This document shows positions 13,113 through 24,800 of a stretch of 64,000 nucleotides of DNA, piece after piece; the stretch's first letter is position 1; every line of letters starts with the position of its first letter. The notes under the pieces are model-generated. The model was not told where the DNA came from, made no database searches, and saw only the letters and a program-made list of their open reading frames with translations. A program made the position numbers and the translations under genes. This DNA comes from Seriola aureovittata (lineage: Eukaryota; Chordata; Actinopteri; Carangiformes; Carangidae). The stretch is taken from assembly GCF_021018895.1 (NCBI RefSeq), contig NC_079372.1, positions 21,347,237 through 21,411,236 of the forward strand. The letters run 5' to 3'.

Positions 13113-14232
13113 AGCTTCTGTCTCAGGCAGTGAAAACCTCTAGAAGTCACGAGGGAGGAGATTCCTACAGGTGAAGTGCCTTCTGCTACAAAAAAGTGCT
13201 TCTCTTGAGGAAAAGTAAAAAAAAAAAAAAAAAAACCAGCATGATAATACATAATTGTCAACCAACTCACACACTTTCACATTTCTTTCTTTCTTTTCTT
13301 TAAAAATAATATGTGGCCATTTATGTGACTGGTCTTTGTGTTTGGCAGCAAACAGGGGCGACGTAGGTCTCTGTTTTTTATTAAGTGAACTATTCTCATT
13401 AAAACTGACCCGACTCTAGGAGCAAATCAGTTACAGAAAAATAATTGGGACTTGCATCTAATTTTTTTTTCTTATAAAAGAGCACTTTTTTTAGAGGCAG
13501 GGTCACTTTTGTGGCTCTAGCCTTGCTGTTTAAGAGGATTTTTAGTTAAGGTTCATTTGTTGACTCAACGTCTATCTCTCTTTGTTCCTTTTCCTTCACT
13601 CTCTCCTCTCCAGACTAATCATGACAATTTAGGTTATTAGAGTGGGTGGTTCAAAACTCAAGATGAGACACGTTCTACCATGTTCTTACATTTGGAAAAA
13701 AAAAAAAAAAGTAAAAACAAAATATCCACTTCAAACTATATTTTTTTCTGGGTCACAACAAGACAGACAATCTTCACTAAAAATTATCTTTGATTTTTTT
13801 TCTTTTTTAAAGTATTACATTAGAAAGTATGCAGTACCACGCCTTTTGGCCTACTGATCCTGCCCTCTATACTACTAAATAGGGGATTGAAGGGGGATAA
13901 AAGGGGATGTAAATGGAAATAAAAAAAAAGAAGGGTTAATACATCGTTATAACTATAGGATAGGAAAAAAAGCCCAAATAAAAGCTGCTTCAACCTCTTT
14001 TCTCACCTTTTCCTTTTTACTCAAAGGGGTTTAACTTCCTTTTAAGGCTCAATCAAAAGCTTTTGTGCGCTTTCATTTAAGGCTTCTAAGTGTTTATTTA
14101 TTCTAATCTTCCAACTTTTTTTTATCAGGCTCTGTAAAGAACCACAGCCCGAAAAATATCCATGCTGAGCTGAGCTGAGGCTGGCGTGGAGGCCATCTTG
14201 GCTGGGCAGGCCTGGGCCCAGGGCCGGGCCTC
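13113..14232 (-). other. Region 3' of plagl2, probably including its 3' UTR
   Basis: Sequence downstream of the plagl2 stop codon on the minus strand. It is T/A-rich with several homopolymer runs and no coding evidence. Human PLAGL2 has a 3' UTR of several kilobases, so much of this may be transcribed; the true end cannot be set from the sequence. Confidence 0.4.
14093..14098 (-). terminator. Possible early poly(A) signal of plagl2
   Basis: A canonical AATAAA lies on the minus strand about 135 bases after the plagl2 stop codon. It would give a very short 3' UTR for this family, so a more distal signal may also, or instead, be used. Confidence 0.3.
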
Positions 14233-16897
14233 TCACTGGAAGGCCTGGTGGAAGCGAGGCAGTGTGGTGGTACTAAGGCTGGAGCTGAACACCGGGGGGA
14301 GGGGGTGCAGGGGTCCGAGGCCCAGACCCCCACTGGAGCTCTGCTGCTCCTGAGGTTGCGGTTGCAAAGAGGTAAGAGGTGCTGTGGCAACGGCAGCTGC
14401 TGCCGCGGCGACTGCTGCAGCGTGGGGCTCGGCAGCGTGCAGAGATGAGGAAGAAGAGGAGGAAGAAGAGGAGGAGGTCGCGGATGAGGTGTAGCCCATC
14501 ACCAGCCCTCCCGTGCTCATGGGGGCACTGTAGGGGGGCAGGTTGAGGGGCAGGAACCCCAGCAGGTGGGAGAAGTCCATGTTAGCAGCACACAGAGACT
14601 CCGCGATCACCGCAGGGCTCTTGGACAGGAGGGGATCCCCGCAAAGCTCATCCGTCAGGCCCGAAGTGGGCTCCAGTCCGTCCTTGGGGGGCGAGGCAGC
14701 AGCGTGGGGCTCTGCAGAGGGAACCGGGCCTGGCAAACCGCTCTGCAGATCCATGAGGAAGCTTTCCATCTCCACTTTCAAGGGCTTGTCCAGCAGGTAT
14801 GAGGTAGATCCCAGCTGGTATTTGGGGGCTGGCTGGGGCTGGTGCTGCTGCTGGGGAGCCGGAGGCTGGTGGTGTGGGGGCAGTGGAGGGGAATGGTGGT
14901 GGTGGTGATGGTGGTGATGATGGTGGTGATGATGGGAGTGTGGGTGAAGAGGTCCAGGGGATTCCATGTGACAGCCCATGCCCATAGCTGCAGACAAGGA
15001 ACTGGGCATTAGGGACGGGTGTGGGTGACCCACCCCAGTATTAGACATTGCCTGGAGATGGTGGGGGTTGTACATGCCCATTGGAAAAGGGGCCCCACTG
15101 GGGAACGGTTTGCCCATCATGGGGTCTTTGTTGGGACCCATGCCGCACATCATGGGGCTGAGCTCCTCCTTCACAGAGCAAGGTGGTGATCCCGAGGCTA
15201 AAAGACCTAACATATCCGGAGGCTCCGTCTTGATCTTCAGCAGCTCCTGCGAGTGGCTCTTCTTTACATGGCGTGTCAGGTGGTCCTTCCTGCCGAAGCG
15301 CTGGGCACAGTACTGGCACAGGAAGTCCTTCCGACCCGTGTGGACCACCATGTGTCGCCTCACATCCTTCCGTGTGTAGAAACGGCGGTCACAGTGGTCG
15401 CACGGGTGCTTTTTCTCCTTGGTGCCACCCGAAGACTTCCCGGAGTGGCTCTTGAGGTGCTCCAGGAGAATAGGCGTACTCTCGTAGCTCTGCATGCACA
15501 CTTTACAGGTGAGATCCCCTGCCGTGGCAGAGTGCATGGCCACATGGCGCTTATATCCCAGCTTGGTGTTGTAGTGCTTCCCACACTCTTCACACTTGAA
15601 GGCCTCCTTGTTGGGGTCATGGGTCTGCAGGTGGTTTTTCAGGTGGTCTTTGCGGTGGAACATTTTCTCACAGAATGAGCACTGATGGGTCTTCTGTGGA
15701 GAGTGTGTGGCCATATGCCTGCAAGAAAGAGACAGACTGTGAATAGTACAGGTGTTTTAGGAGAGTAGCATTCCTTTTGTTATTTGCAGGTTTGTTATTC
15801 AGTCTGACACTAGTGTGTGTGTTGAAGTGAGGCATGAATTCCTTTCCGTCCAAATACATAAATGAGTCACAGTGGTTTACAGTCAGGACCCAAAATGGAT
15901 TTTGGAACCACTTCCCATGAATCACCAGATTCCAAACATCCTTGTATGTTGATGAGTTTGAGACTTAGTCATTGAAACCTGCACTGATTGAATTTCTGGC
16001 CACTTGGAGCAAACAAGCACACAATATTTATATTTTATAATGATATGGGAAATGTATTAGCAAACAAGCTACAGCGGCCTATGTGTCAAACAGCTACAAC
16101 ATTATTATTCATTTGGAGTCGTGTTCCTGGCCACCTGATAATGTAAGTCTTAAATTCACTCTATTTTTAGCTCTAATTTTGGTCTCCACCAACTCGGAAG
16201 AGAAATCTAAATATTCCACTGTGTTCACCAGCTTCTTGCTAACTGTGTCTGTCTGCTGTCTGATGCAGGACGAGAAGTGAACACTTGGTTTATCACAGCT
16301 TTTTCACTGAAAACAGCTGTCTCCTGCATCTGAGTGGTGGACAGTCAGTGCGGGTGGGCGGGGCTTGGGGAACAGCTGGGTGCGGTGAGTGCTTTCTGAA
16401 GATTAAGATACCACTTTTTCAAGTTCACACATTTTAAATAAAATTTGAATTTAATCCTTTCTGAAGTGGCTCATGTGGGATCCTGAGAAAGCTATAGAAA
16501 CCTTGTGTTACACTGTTTTTAAAAGATTGTGAACTGAAGAAAGTTATTAATTCTACCTGAAGAGTTTGTATTTGGAGCTGAAGGCCTTGGCACAGTGCGG
16601 CTGTGAGCAGTGGAAGGGTTTCTCTCCTGTGTGACTCAAGGCGTGGACCCGCAGCTTCTCCTGTGAGGCGAACAGAGCCCCGCACACCAAACACTCGTTC
16701 CCGCTTGCTCTCCCTACCTCCCCTCCTTCCTCCTCCCTCTCCTTCTCTCTCTCTTTCCCCCTCTCTCGCTCTCTCTCTCTCTCTGTCCGTGGCAGCGGGG
16801 CGGCGCTCCCAAACAGCTTGGCGGCAGTCCGTCGTCCCTCTTCCTCCGGCGTCAGTGCGGTAATACGGTGTGAGGCATCAGCGGCAGCAGCTGCCAT
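14233..16897 (-). CDS. plagl2: plagl2, PLAG-family C2H2 zinc-finger transcription factor
   Basis: Two coding exons, 16897-16557 and 15718-14233, joined across an 838-bp intron (donor AG|GTAGAA, acceptor TTGCAG|GCATATG), give 608 residues. The ATG at 16897 has a strong context (GCCATGG) and is the first in-frame ATG after the acceptor at 17060. Seven C2H2 fingers lie at about residues 69-89, 97-119, 127-147, 156-176, 185-205, 220-240 and 248-269; the intron splits finger 2 just before its first zinc-binding His. After the fingers come sites matching known SUMO sites of human PLAGL2: IKTE (K277), VKEE (K297) and LKVE (K428). The end LPRFHQAFQ and the block HSQELLKIKTEP match PLAGL2 rather than PLAG1 or PLAGL1. 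Family members bind GC-rich DNA in the nucleus and activate growth genes. The protein exceeds the human 496 residues through RE, His14, Ser11 and Ala tracts. The orthologue call is firm; the extreme N-terminus is inferred. Confidence 0.95.
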
Positions 16898-16904
16898 GGC
16901 AGCC

Positions 16905-16922
16905 CTAGAGTGCCGCTGCCAT
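16905..16922 (-). promoter_or_regulatory. Upstream ORF 2 in the plagl2 leader
   Basis: A five-codon ATG-to-TAG frame (MAAAL) ends 7 bases before the predicted plagl2 ATG at 16897. It lies in the same exon and in another frame. A frame this close to the start could lower initiation at the main ATG. It depends on the exon beginning at 17059. Confidence 0.45.
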
Positions 16923-17010
16923 GAAAATTCACTTGTGGCTCCCCTGCCTTGCAGGCTCAACGTGGGAAGTTGCAGGGGGAGGTTTGTTGAAAAAGAAGGC
17001 GACTGACGGT

Positions 17011-17043
17011 TCACTGGAAGGGCCGATGATCCAGCAGTAACAT
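17011..17043 (-). promoter_or_regulatory. Upstream ORF 1 in the plagl2 leader
   Basis: A ten-codon frame (MLLLDHRPFQ, then TGA) begins 17 bases inside the exon whose acceptor is at 17060-17061. With the second upstream frame it makes the plagl2 leader look translationally restrained. Function is inferred from position only. Confidence 0.45.
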
Positions 17044-17706
17044 CGAGGTACGCCAAAATCTGTGGAGAGATAGAGGGTACATACTTTGACACTGACTGCT
17101 TTCAAGTTTGTGGCAACACTGAACATATTTTTCCCATAAAGCCTCATTTTTACCTGTTAAAATCCTACTTGTCTTTCTTTTGTCTCTGCACTTTCCTTCT
17201 CTCTCTCTGCTTCAGTCGCTCCTCTCCTTCTCTCTCGTGGTCTCTCCTCCTCACCCAGTCCCAACAGCTATGGTTGGCGGTGAGTGGGAAATACTGCTCT
17301 GCATCTTTACTGTCCTGTGAGGGGAGAGCAAACATGACAAACATATTGGGAAAAAGTGACTCCAGTCTCCTCCTACTTTAAAGCTTTGACAAAATATATG
17401 AATGTAGACAAAACCTCAGAACTAAAGACACGATAATCATCTTTAGAAAGACTCTTCCCAGTCCTGTACTAACCAGCATCAAAGCTGCTGACATTGAGCT
17501 GGTGGACAGAGATAAATACTTTGGTATTGTATTGTTTTGTTTTGAATCTCATGTTCCTTCCATAACAAAAAAGGTCTTTTTTTCTGAGGAAGATTTGCTC
17601 TTTTAATGCAAATAGAAATGGACTGCATCGACAGTATAGCACTTTTCTAGTCTCTACACAGTGCATATCTGTCACACACACACTCACTCATACGCTATTT
17701 GGTACA

Positions 17707-17800
17707 TAGGGGGCATTTTGGGGTTCAGTATCTTGCGCGAGGACACTTCGACATGTGTACAGGAGGAGCCAGGGATCGAACCAATTTCCCTGTAAGGGAC
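17707..17800 (-). mobile_element. tRNA-derived SINE fragment
   Basis: Read on the minus strand this has the block GGTTCGATCCC (17782-17772), a good RNA polymerase III B box. It is followed by a GTCGAAGTGTCC...CAAGATACTGAACCCC segment found in a very common teleost SINE. The A-box half is missing or decayed, so this is a truncated copy, not a tRNA gene. Confidence 0.6.
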
Positions 17801-18710
17801 AACAGAGATACTTTGAACTTTAAACTTTGAGAATCCAAGCAAAAAATGAAACCTCTCCATCCCATAATGCAACAGGCTTGACCTGAATGATAATATACCA
17901 TTTGCAAATTCCACCTAAACAGCCTGTTTCATCTGAGCTCACTAGGGGGAGCTGATGACAAGTCTGACGGACGTGACAGGAACTACAGAGGATTAGCAAA
18001 AAACAGTTTTGTGAATGATGATTCTCAATCACAGTCACAACACAATACCTTTATCTGTACAGCTATATGTGAGGACTGAATGTAATTACACAGCCTTATC
18101 CCTCATCATGTGTGTCTTCAGATGACAGTGTGGTGCACAAAACCAGCTTTGTGTGTTTGTGTGTTTGTATGTATGTGTGTGTGTATATGTACATGTATGT
18201 ACTTGTTATGAAACTGGATAAGGCTCCTGTAATCCTTAGGAAAACACAGAAACACACACAACCCCCAGGGAAGAGAGAGGGTTATGGTGGATGGGTGGGT
18301 TGGGAGGTGATGGGGGTGGCCAGTGTTACGCCACAAACTCAGGCTTCCGAGAACCAGCTCTACCTGTCAACCTCAATTCAACAAATTGCTGACGGCAACA
18401 ACGAAAACTGTCACAAACAAACTAAAGGCGGACATGATAACTTAAAACTGCACTGAAGCAGTTAGTAACCTGCAGTTGTTTATCAAAATAAACCACAAAC
18501 TATTTGAACTTGTGTTTCTGAGAGACCGGCTGAACTCCCTCTGCATTCCCTTATTTACCCTCAGTGACCCCTGTGACCCCTGCTAGCTAACACACCAGCT
18601 AAGTCCAAGGTTGAGTGGACACAACACTGATCGCAATGTCAGCCGCGCTCAAAGCGTCGGTCACGTGAAATGAGCACCGTAAACACATGTGGGCATATGT
18701 GACAGAATGC

Positions 18711-18739
18711 ACGCACGCACCCACGCACACACGCACACA

Positions 18740-18790
<51 letters not shown>
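18711..18790. repeat. (CA)n microsatellite
   Basis: An interrupted CA dinucleotide array, starting with ACGC variants and then pure for about 45 bases. Reading frames across it (Cys-Val or His-Thr repeats) are not genes. Confidence 0.95.
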
Positions 18791-18791
<1 letters not shown>

Positions 18792-19369
18792 CATGCACAA
18801 GGTCTGCACATACATACACACTCCAAATGTAACGGCATCCTTTCTGTGTGAGAGGTCAATGAGTTAAGAGGGACAGCAAATATGCTGGAATCTGCTCTGA
18901 TTGTTTTTGCAGATGCTTCTAATTTTTACATGTTTACGTAGGAATGCTGTAGGTGCACACACACGATCCACAGGTTGGTGAGTGCGGCTAAAGCATGAAC
19001 ACATGAGAGTTGTGTGTGTGTGGTCACCTAATATCTTCAACACTTTATTTTGCCTCTGTGCTCACGTATGTCTTGGTGTGTACATATGCATACATGTGTC
19101 TTTGTTCTCATAATGTATGTGTATTTACAGCGGTGGTTAAGAGGACCTGACAGCTGTAGCGTTGTGTGGTGGTCATCACCCAGCGGGGAGGGTGCAGGGG
19201 GGTGACACCCGTCCCATTGACCACCCTCAGGGAGCCCGGCTCTATTGTACAGCCTACCCACATCGCACATTCCTGGCCTGAACCATGCCGTGTTGCCCCT
19301 GCCTCTCTCCTCCGCACACAACAGCACATACAACACACAGAGTTCTGGTCACGCCGAATGCAACATCAT

Positions 19370-19371
<2 letters not shown>

Positions 19372-19434
<63 letters not shown>
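19372..19434. repeat. (CA)n microsatellite
   Basis: A nearly pure CA array of about 60 bases. Confidence 0.95.
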
Positions 19435-19755
19435 CTAACACCCTCCCCCCCAAGCCGCCATGCTCAAACACACTCACAAAGGCACGCACACAGACAGGCA
19501 GATACAGTACAATGAAAAGAATCAACACAGTCAAGTTACAGAAATAAACCAAATAGAGGTTGAACACAAAGGAGACACCATGACAGACCATGTGGAGAGG
19601 TAACTTCACACAGGCCTGAACAAACCCACGTGACTCATACTGACCCATGCAATATTAGTATGTTTACACAACCCCACAACTCTCTTTTCAATTGAAATGT
19701 TTTTGTTACCCTGTGCAGATAAAGTGCAGTACAGTTTTAAAAAAAACATATAATA

Positions 19756-20255
19756 TTAAAGGTCCCATATTGTATAAAGTGAATTTTCCATGTCTTTTTT
19801 GATTATAGATATAGGTCTAGGTTCTATATTAATACTGTGAAAGTATCAAAGCCTCAGTCCACAGAGAAATGCACACAGCCTGTATTCAGAAACTGAGCCT
19901 TAAAACCAGCCGTCAGGACTTCTGGAACTTTGTGATGTCACAACAAAGCAGTCACCAAGCCCCGCCCACCTGGACCCACCATCCAACCTTGAAGGATTTG
20001 GTTTCTCTGAGTGTTTACCTGAAATCTGCCATATTTTTTATTTAATCACTCAGAAAAATTCAGCCAATCAGAAAAAAGTCCCTCTTCTGATTGGTTCACC
20101 GACCTGTTGTTACTAGAGCTCCAGAGAGAAGCCTGAGAGAGGAGATGTAAAACTACACTGAGATGGTTTTTGGCTCTTAAAACCACAAATATATCTTCTT
20201 ATGGATCAACACTTCAAATAAAACACCAGATAAAAGCAAAATATGGGACCTTTAA
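19756..20255. mobile_element. TTAA-flanked miniature transposon, copy 1 (complete)
   Basis: The element body (19760-20251, 492 bp) begins AGGTCCCATAT and ends ATATGGGACCT, a perfect 11-bp terminal inverted repeat. It is flanked on both sides by TTAA (19756-19759 and 20252-20255). TTAA duplications are the hallmark of piggyBac transposition, so this looks like a non-autonomous piggyBac-type element. It has no transposase. Two related copies lie near 38400 and 59250. Confidence 0.85.
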
Positions 20256-21660
20256 GCTAAGTCACTGTGACTAATAATTCAATTTGAGCTCCAACACCAC
20301 CTCAAGTAGTGATGCTCTGGTTGATACGAAAACAATTTTATTGTGTTTTTATGTCATGGGTTTCTTTTTGAGAGTGATGCTGAATTACTTAAATACAATA
20401 ACATATATTATTTGTCACTGAAATACTATTTGTAATGGCACACTGAGCTTTCATTATCTTTTGAGCCCTCAGTATAAATTTTTAACAGCGGTCAAACAGA
20501 CACTACAACAGGGTAAAACAATACAGCTAAAGAGAAATAAAATGACGGCATTACAAACTTTTCATCTGTTAGTTTGTTGAACAGCCTGAAGGTTTTAAAG
20601 CTTTTTTATATCCAGCCTTTCTGTAGCCGCTGCTCTCAGTTATTGATTCTCTATCAACCATCAAATGAACAACTTTCCTCATGTTTCTACAACTCACTGA
20701 GCTCATCAAGGAGCAACAACCGCTCTGTGGACTAGCATCTTTCTTGGATGTGTCTCTACAGTTCAGTTCACACGGTACTGTAAGTTTCTTATTATGTATC
20801 AATCAACCAATGAAACTGCAGCCGAAGTTTCTCTCATGTGTCCACCATCCCCCCACACACGCATGTATAAACCCCTCGGTTCTCCCACTGTTGTGTTTGT
20901 ACAGTAAATCCATCACCGTCAGTCCGCAGCTACGATCAGTTACAGTTTGAGCTCCTCCAGATGTAAACACTAGTCTCACAGCAGCAAACAAGGAACACTT
21001 CAATAGAAATAATAATAATGATAATATCAAGAAATAATAACTCATTTACATGATCCACTCTTTTTTTGTATTTTCCGTAAACACATTTAATAGAAGCGTT
21101 ATCTCCCCTTATGATAAAAGGTTTCTCACTGCTAATAAAGATTAACATCTTGTAGAGAAGAGTTACAAACATAATATTCAAAACATGTTGCTCTATATTA
21201 GAGGCCATTTGTAATTTGATTTAATTGATTTCTAAAAATCTAGTACACTGCTGTCAGCCATACTCTCTCTATCAAGTGCTTCCTCGTGCTCTGTAACAAG
21301 TAAAAGCAGCACTCTGAAGACACACACTTGGATTTTTTTGTCTTAATCAGGTGATACAGAACAACAAGTGCTTCCTGTTTGCCTACATGATGTTTGGTTC
21401 GAATCAGACAGCTGTGTAAACCACCTATATCTGCCAGTCCTTCAATTATTCACCGTTCCTTCAAACACATCATTAAAGTAGCCACAAATAATCCTGTTAG
21501 ATTACAGGCCTCTATTTGTTTAATGTCAATCTCCAGGCATTAAACAACACCCACACTGACTCTGCTTCATTCCTAGATTTTACATAAAAGACAGAAGCAA
21601 ACGATGACAGAGAATTCATATCTATACCTTAGTTGAGTAATATTTCTTTTGGAAACTTGT

Positions 21661-21730
21661 GACTTTTAATAATAATAATAATAACTTAGATTTTTACAGC
21701 TCCTTTCAAGGTACCCAAGGCCACTTTACA
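21661..21730. repeat. Interspersed repeat fragment with (AAT)n
   Basis: An AAT run followed by CTCCTTTCAAGGTACCCAAGG and CACTTTACAGAG, a block seen widely in fish interspersed repeats. It is too short to classify. Confidence 0.4.
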
Positions 21731-22264
21731 GAGTAAGAGAGACTCTTCACCACAGCACCATGGCCTTTTCTCAAGTATCTCATTTTTGAAATTTTATACA
21801 CAAAGAAAGATTCCTTTCATTTTAAAAGTTTGCTGTGTTTACCACGGCCAAACTTCATCACTGCCTAAAAGAAAAAAGAAGAAAATGACACTTGCTTCTT
21901 TTGTTGATTAGATGTGCTTTTTCTGGCCATTTCTTTTGGCTTTGTTTCATATTCTACAAACTTTTTAATCTGCAGGTTCTGTAGATTAAAACCTGTTGAA
22001 GTCAGTGCATTCAGTACGTTGTTCCAGAGTCAGTAGGTTCTGTAAATGTGGAAAAATACAACAATGCACTGACTAAATACTTAAGTGTTTTTAAAATACT
22101 CCATTACTTTAAATCTTTCATTCGTATTGGAGTAAGATCTGGAGTATCTATTCTTTGACTCACATAATGGATAAAATAATGTGAACTTTATCTTCCACTT
22201 CTATCTGATACTGACTCATCAACCAACTGATTATGTTCTGATTATAAGAAAAGTGATGTCAGCA

Positions 22265-22450
22265 GACCTTAAACAATTAGTCGATTAATTGATCAGTCAG
22301 TGTGATGATTCTCACATTTCAGCCAGACAACAACAAACAAACTGAAGAAACTTTTCCTCTATTTTCTGACATGTTATAGACTGAATGATTAATTTATCAA
22401 GACAAAAACTGACGGATTAATTGATAATGAAAATAATCTGCTAATAGGTA
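22265..22450. mobile_element. hAT-like 'ATCGATTAAT' miniature element, decayed
   Basis: ATTAGTCGATTAATTGATCA at the left, TTTTCTGACATGTTATAGAC inside, and GGATTAATTGATAATGAAAA at the right match a very abundant teleost miniature element whose ends are rich in TCGATTAATCGA. Internal deletions are evident. The hAT assignment is from family knowledge. Confidence 0.6.
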
Positions 22451-24216
22451 ATGACCATCTTATCTGTTACATAACACATTATACAGGTAGTAGGTTCTGG
22501 GTCAGAGCACACAGTGCCTCCTCCTAACCAAGGTTTTCCGCCAGCACAAACAGCACAACTGCAGCCATTTCCAACCACTAATCACACTTCACCCTCACTG
22601 CAGTGATCACAAAGTACCAAACACTCTGCTGCAGGATGGAACTTAGCTCCAAAATGGCAGATGCCGCTACGACAAACACTCCACAGCACATTCACATGGA
22701 ACCTCTGCTTACTTCCCCTAATCAAAAACGTTGAAAGCAGAATTGAACCGCCACTTTCCAACCGCCCGGGTGTCTTTGGTTTCTGTCCTGGATGAAAGAG
22801 CTTCCACATTCCTTTCCTGAGGGGTCAGAGGTCAGCCTCTGCACTGCCTGCCTGCCCGCCCGCCACGGCTCCCGCATGCTGAGTGACTGGTATTAACCCC
22901 TTCACTGCCTGCCGCAGCCACACACACAGGAACATGTGAGAAGGGTTTTTCAGGGTTTGTCAGATTCTTCACGGTGCTGACGACACGATGCTGGGCCAAA
23001 GCCGGCCGGAGCAGAGCGGCGCTGGTAGCCTCTGCACGACCACATGGCAGCACGCTGCGGCTACTAAAGCTTCGAGACTTGACTATATGAACAAACTAAA
23101 TATAGAAAGTGAGTTCATCGTCCGGAGCTTAGGTGACAACAGCCGCAGGCATGGGGAGGGGGTGAAGCACTCTGGGGAGTTGCACAAACATGTCGCACAA
23201 ACATTTCAACTAAAACATGTGAAAACGATTATTGTTGACACATGAAATGTCATGTAAGAAAAACAGACAACCTGTTTTGAGTAATGTCTAAATTCTGACT
23301 ACAAAAAGTAGACTCACCAAAAGCACCAAAAGCATTTAAAGTTGTGGCCTGATTTGAATAAGTGCACATGTAACTACACATGTTGTTAGAAAACAAACTT
23401 CTAAATCTGGTAATTATAAGTTTTCAGTTTTTCATCTGTATCAGCATATTTAAATCTTCTTTTTCAGCAGTGGTGTTTTTATAGTTGTAGACAACTTTGT
23501 GGCCTGTTTTCAGGTGACATTTAAGTTGAAAGACGAAATCTTTTGTTTTTGATTTTATACACACATTTATGTGTAGTTTGGATTTGGTGGCATATTTTGT
23601 GTCATCTGTCCTGTATCTGTAACTCACTGTTATTGCAGCCTTTCTTGAAAAAAAGATTTGTAATCCTGGTTGAATCAAGGTTAAATAAAAAAAATGAATA
23701 ATAATAATAAAGATGAAACACATTGTGAGTATGAAACCTGAGAGGATTTCCTCCTTGTGCAGAGAAGAAGCAAAACAAACGAGAGAGGGATAAAGGGAAG
23801 AGGAAAAAGGGAGGGAAAACAGGAGTCATTTGCAGTGGTGGAGTCAGGGGTCTTTGCACCAGTCAAGTGACTCCAGAGAGGGATGAGGGCGGGTGGGGGT
23901 GGGGGATGGTGGGTGGGGGGCAGGTCATGCTTTACTAAACACATTGACCAGAACTGGAGGCCGGGGCAGATGAAGGCAGCATGGCCGCCATCAACTCACT
24001 TCACCGTCCAAAAACATTTCCAACTTATTTCAGAAACTTCTTTGGTGTGTTCAGTCACACTTACAAGATGTGATATCACATTTTATATTGGGTCACTATG
24101 GCAACAGAGAGAAAATAGGAGAATAATGCAAATACTATGTCAAACATGATGTAAATAATGAAGCAAAAACAAGTTCATTGTGTTTAGAAATAAGAGAATA
24201 GAAGTAAGTTTTCTTT

Positions 24217-24440
24217 GTAGGGCAGCAGCTAACAATTATCTTCACTTTTAATTATCTTTTTAATGAATCATTTGTTGTTTGATCTAATAAATGTCAGTTA
24301 TGAATTAAAAAAATGCTAATCAACATGTCCTTTAGTATGAGGCAACATCATCCAATATTAAACAATGTTAAACAATTAAATATATGATTTATTTTAAATC
24401 AAATAATTGATTAATTGATCGACTGCTGCAGCTGTAGTGC
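24217..24440. mobile_element. hAT-like 'ATCGATTAAT' miniature element
   Basis: The left end GCAGCAGCTAACAATTATC and the right end TTGATTAATTGATCGACTGC run as rough inverted repeats. This is the same family as the copy near 22265. Confidence 0.55.
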
Positions 24441-24671
24441 GGTGCAGTGATACAAAAGGAGAACAAGGACATGAAACTGTTTGGTCATAACTACATGTTC
24501 AGTTACTGTTTCACATTTTATAACATTTTTAGATGAAGTTACAAAAATACACAATGTGGATGTTTTATAAATAATAGATAATAGTACTGCACAATTACTG
24601 CGTATTAATTGTATCACATTTACACTTAATTAATCTTCATTGGGTGCAGATTTTTACAGAAGAGCTAAAAC

Positions 24672-24800
24672 AAGTTGTTGATTAATCAGTTAGAAAATTA
24701 CACAACTACAATTTTGATCGTTCAGGTCAATTATCAACCAAACGTGAAACATTTTCTGTTTCCTGCTTTTCTCTGTTTTCTATCATATTTTCTCCAATGC
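24672..24800. mobile_element. hAT-like miniature element, left part
   Basis: ATTAATCAGTTAGAAAATTA, then TTTTGATCGTTCAGGTCAAT, then GTTTCCTGCTTTTCTCTGTT. These are in the order known for the left half of this family. The right half is absent. Confidence 0.5.

Noticed and set aside
14543..15678. Plus-strand frames of 60-141 codons opposite plagl2
   Set aside because: They are antisense shadows of the zinc-finger and low-complexity coding exon.
16898..17092. Start of plagl2 at the ATG at 17092, giving 65 extra N-terminal residues
   Set aside because: That ATG lies upstream of a good 3' splice site (acceptor at 17060), so it is in the intron; the GCCATGG start at 16897 is preferred.
17772..17782. 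Possible tRNA gene, from a good B box
   Set aside because: There is no matching A box or cloverleaf; the flanking sequence fits a truncated tRNA-derived SINE.
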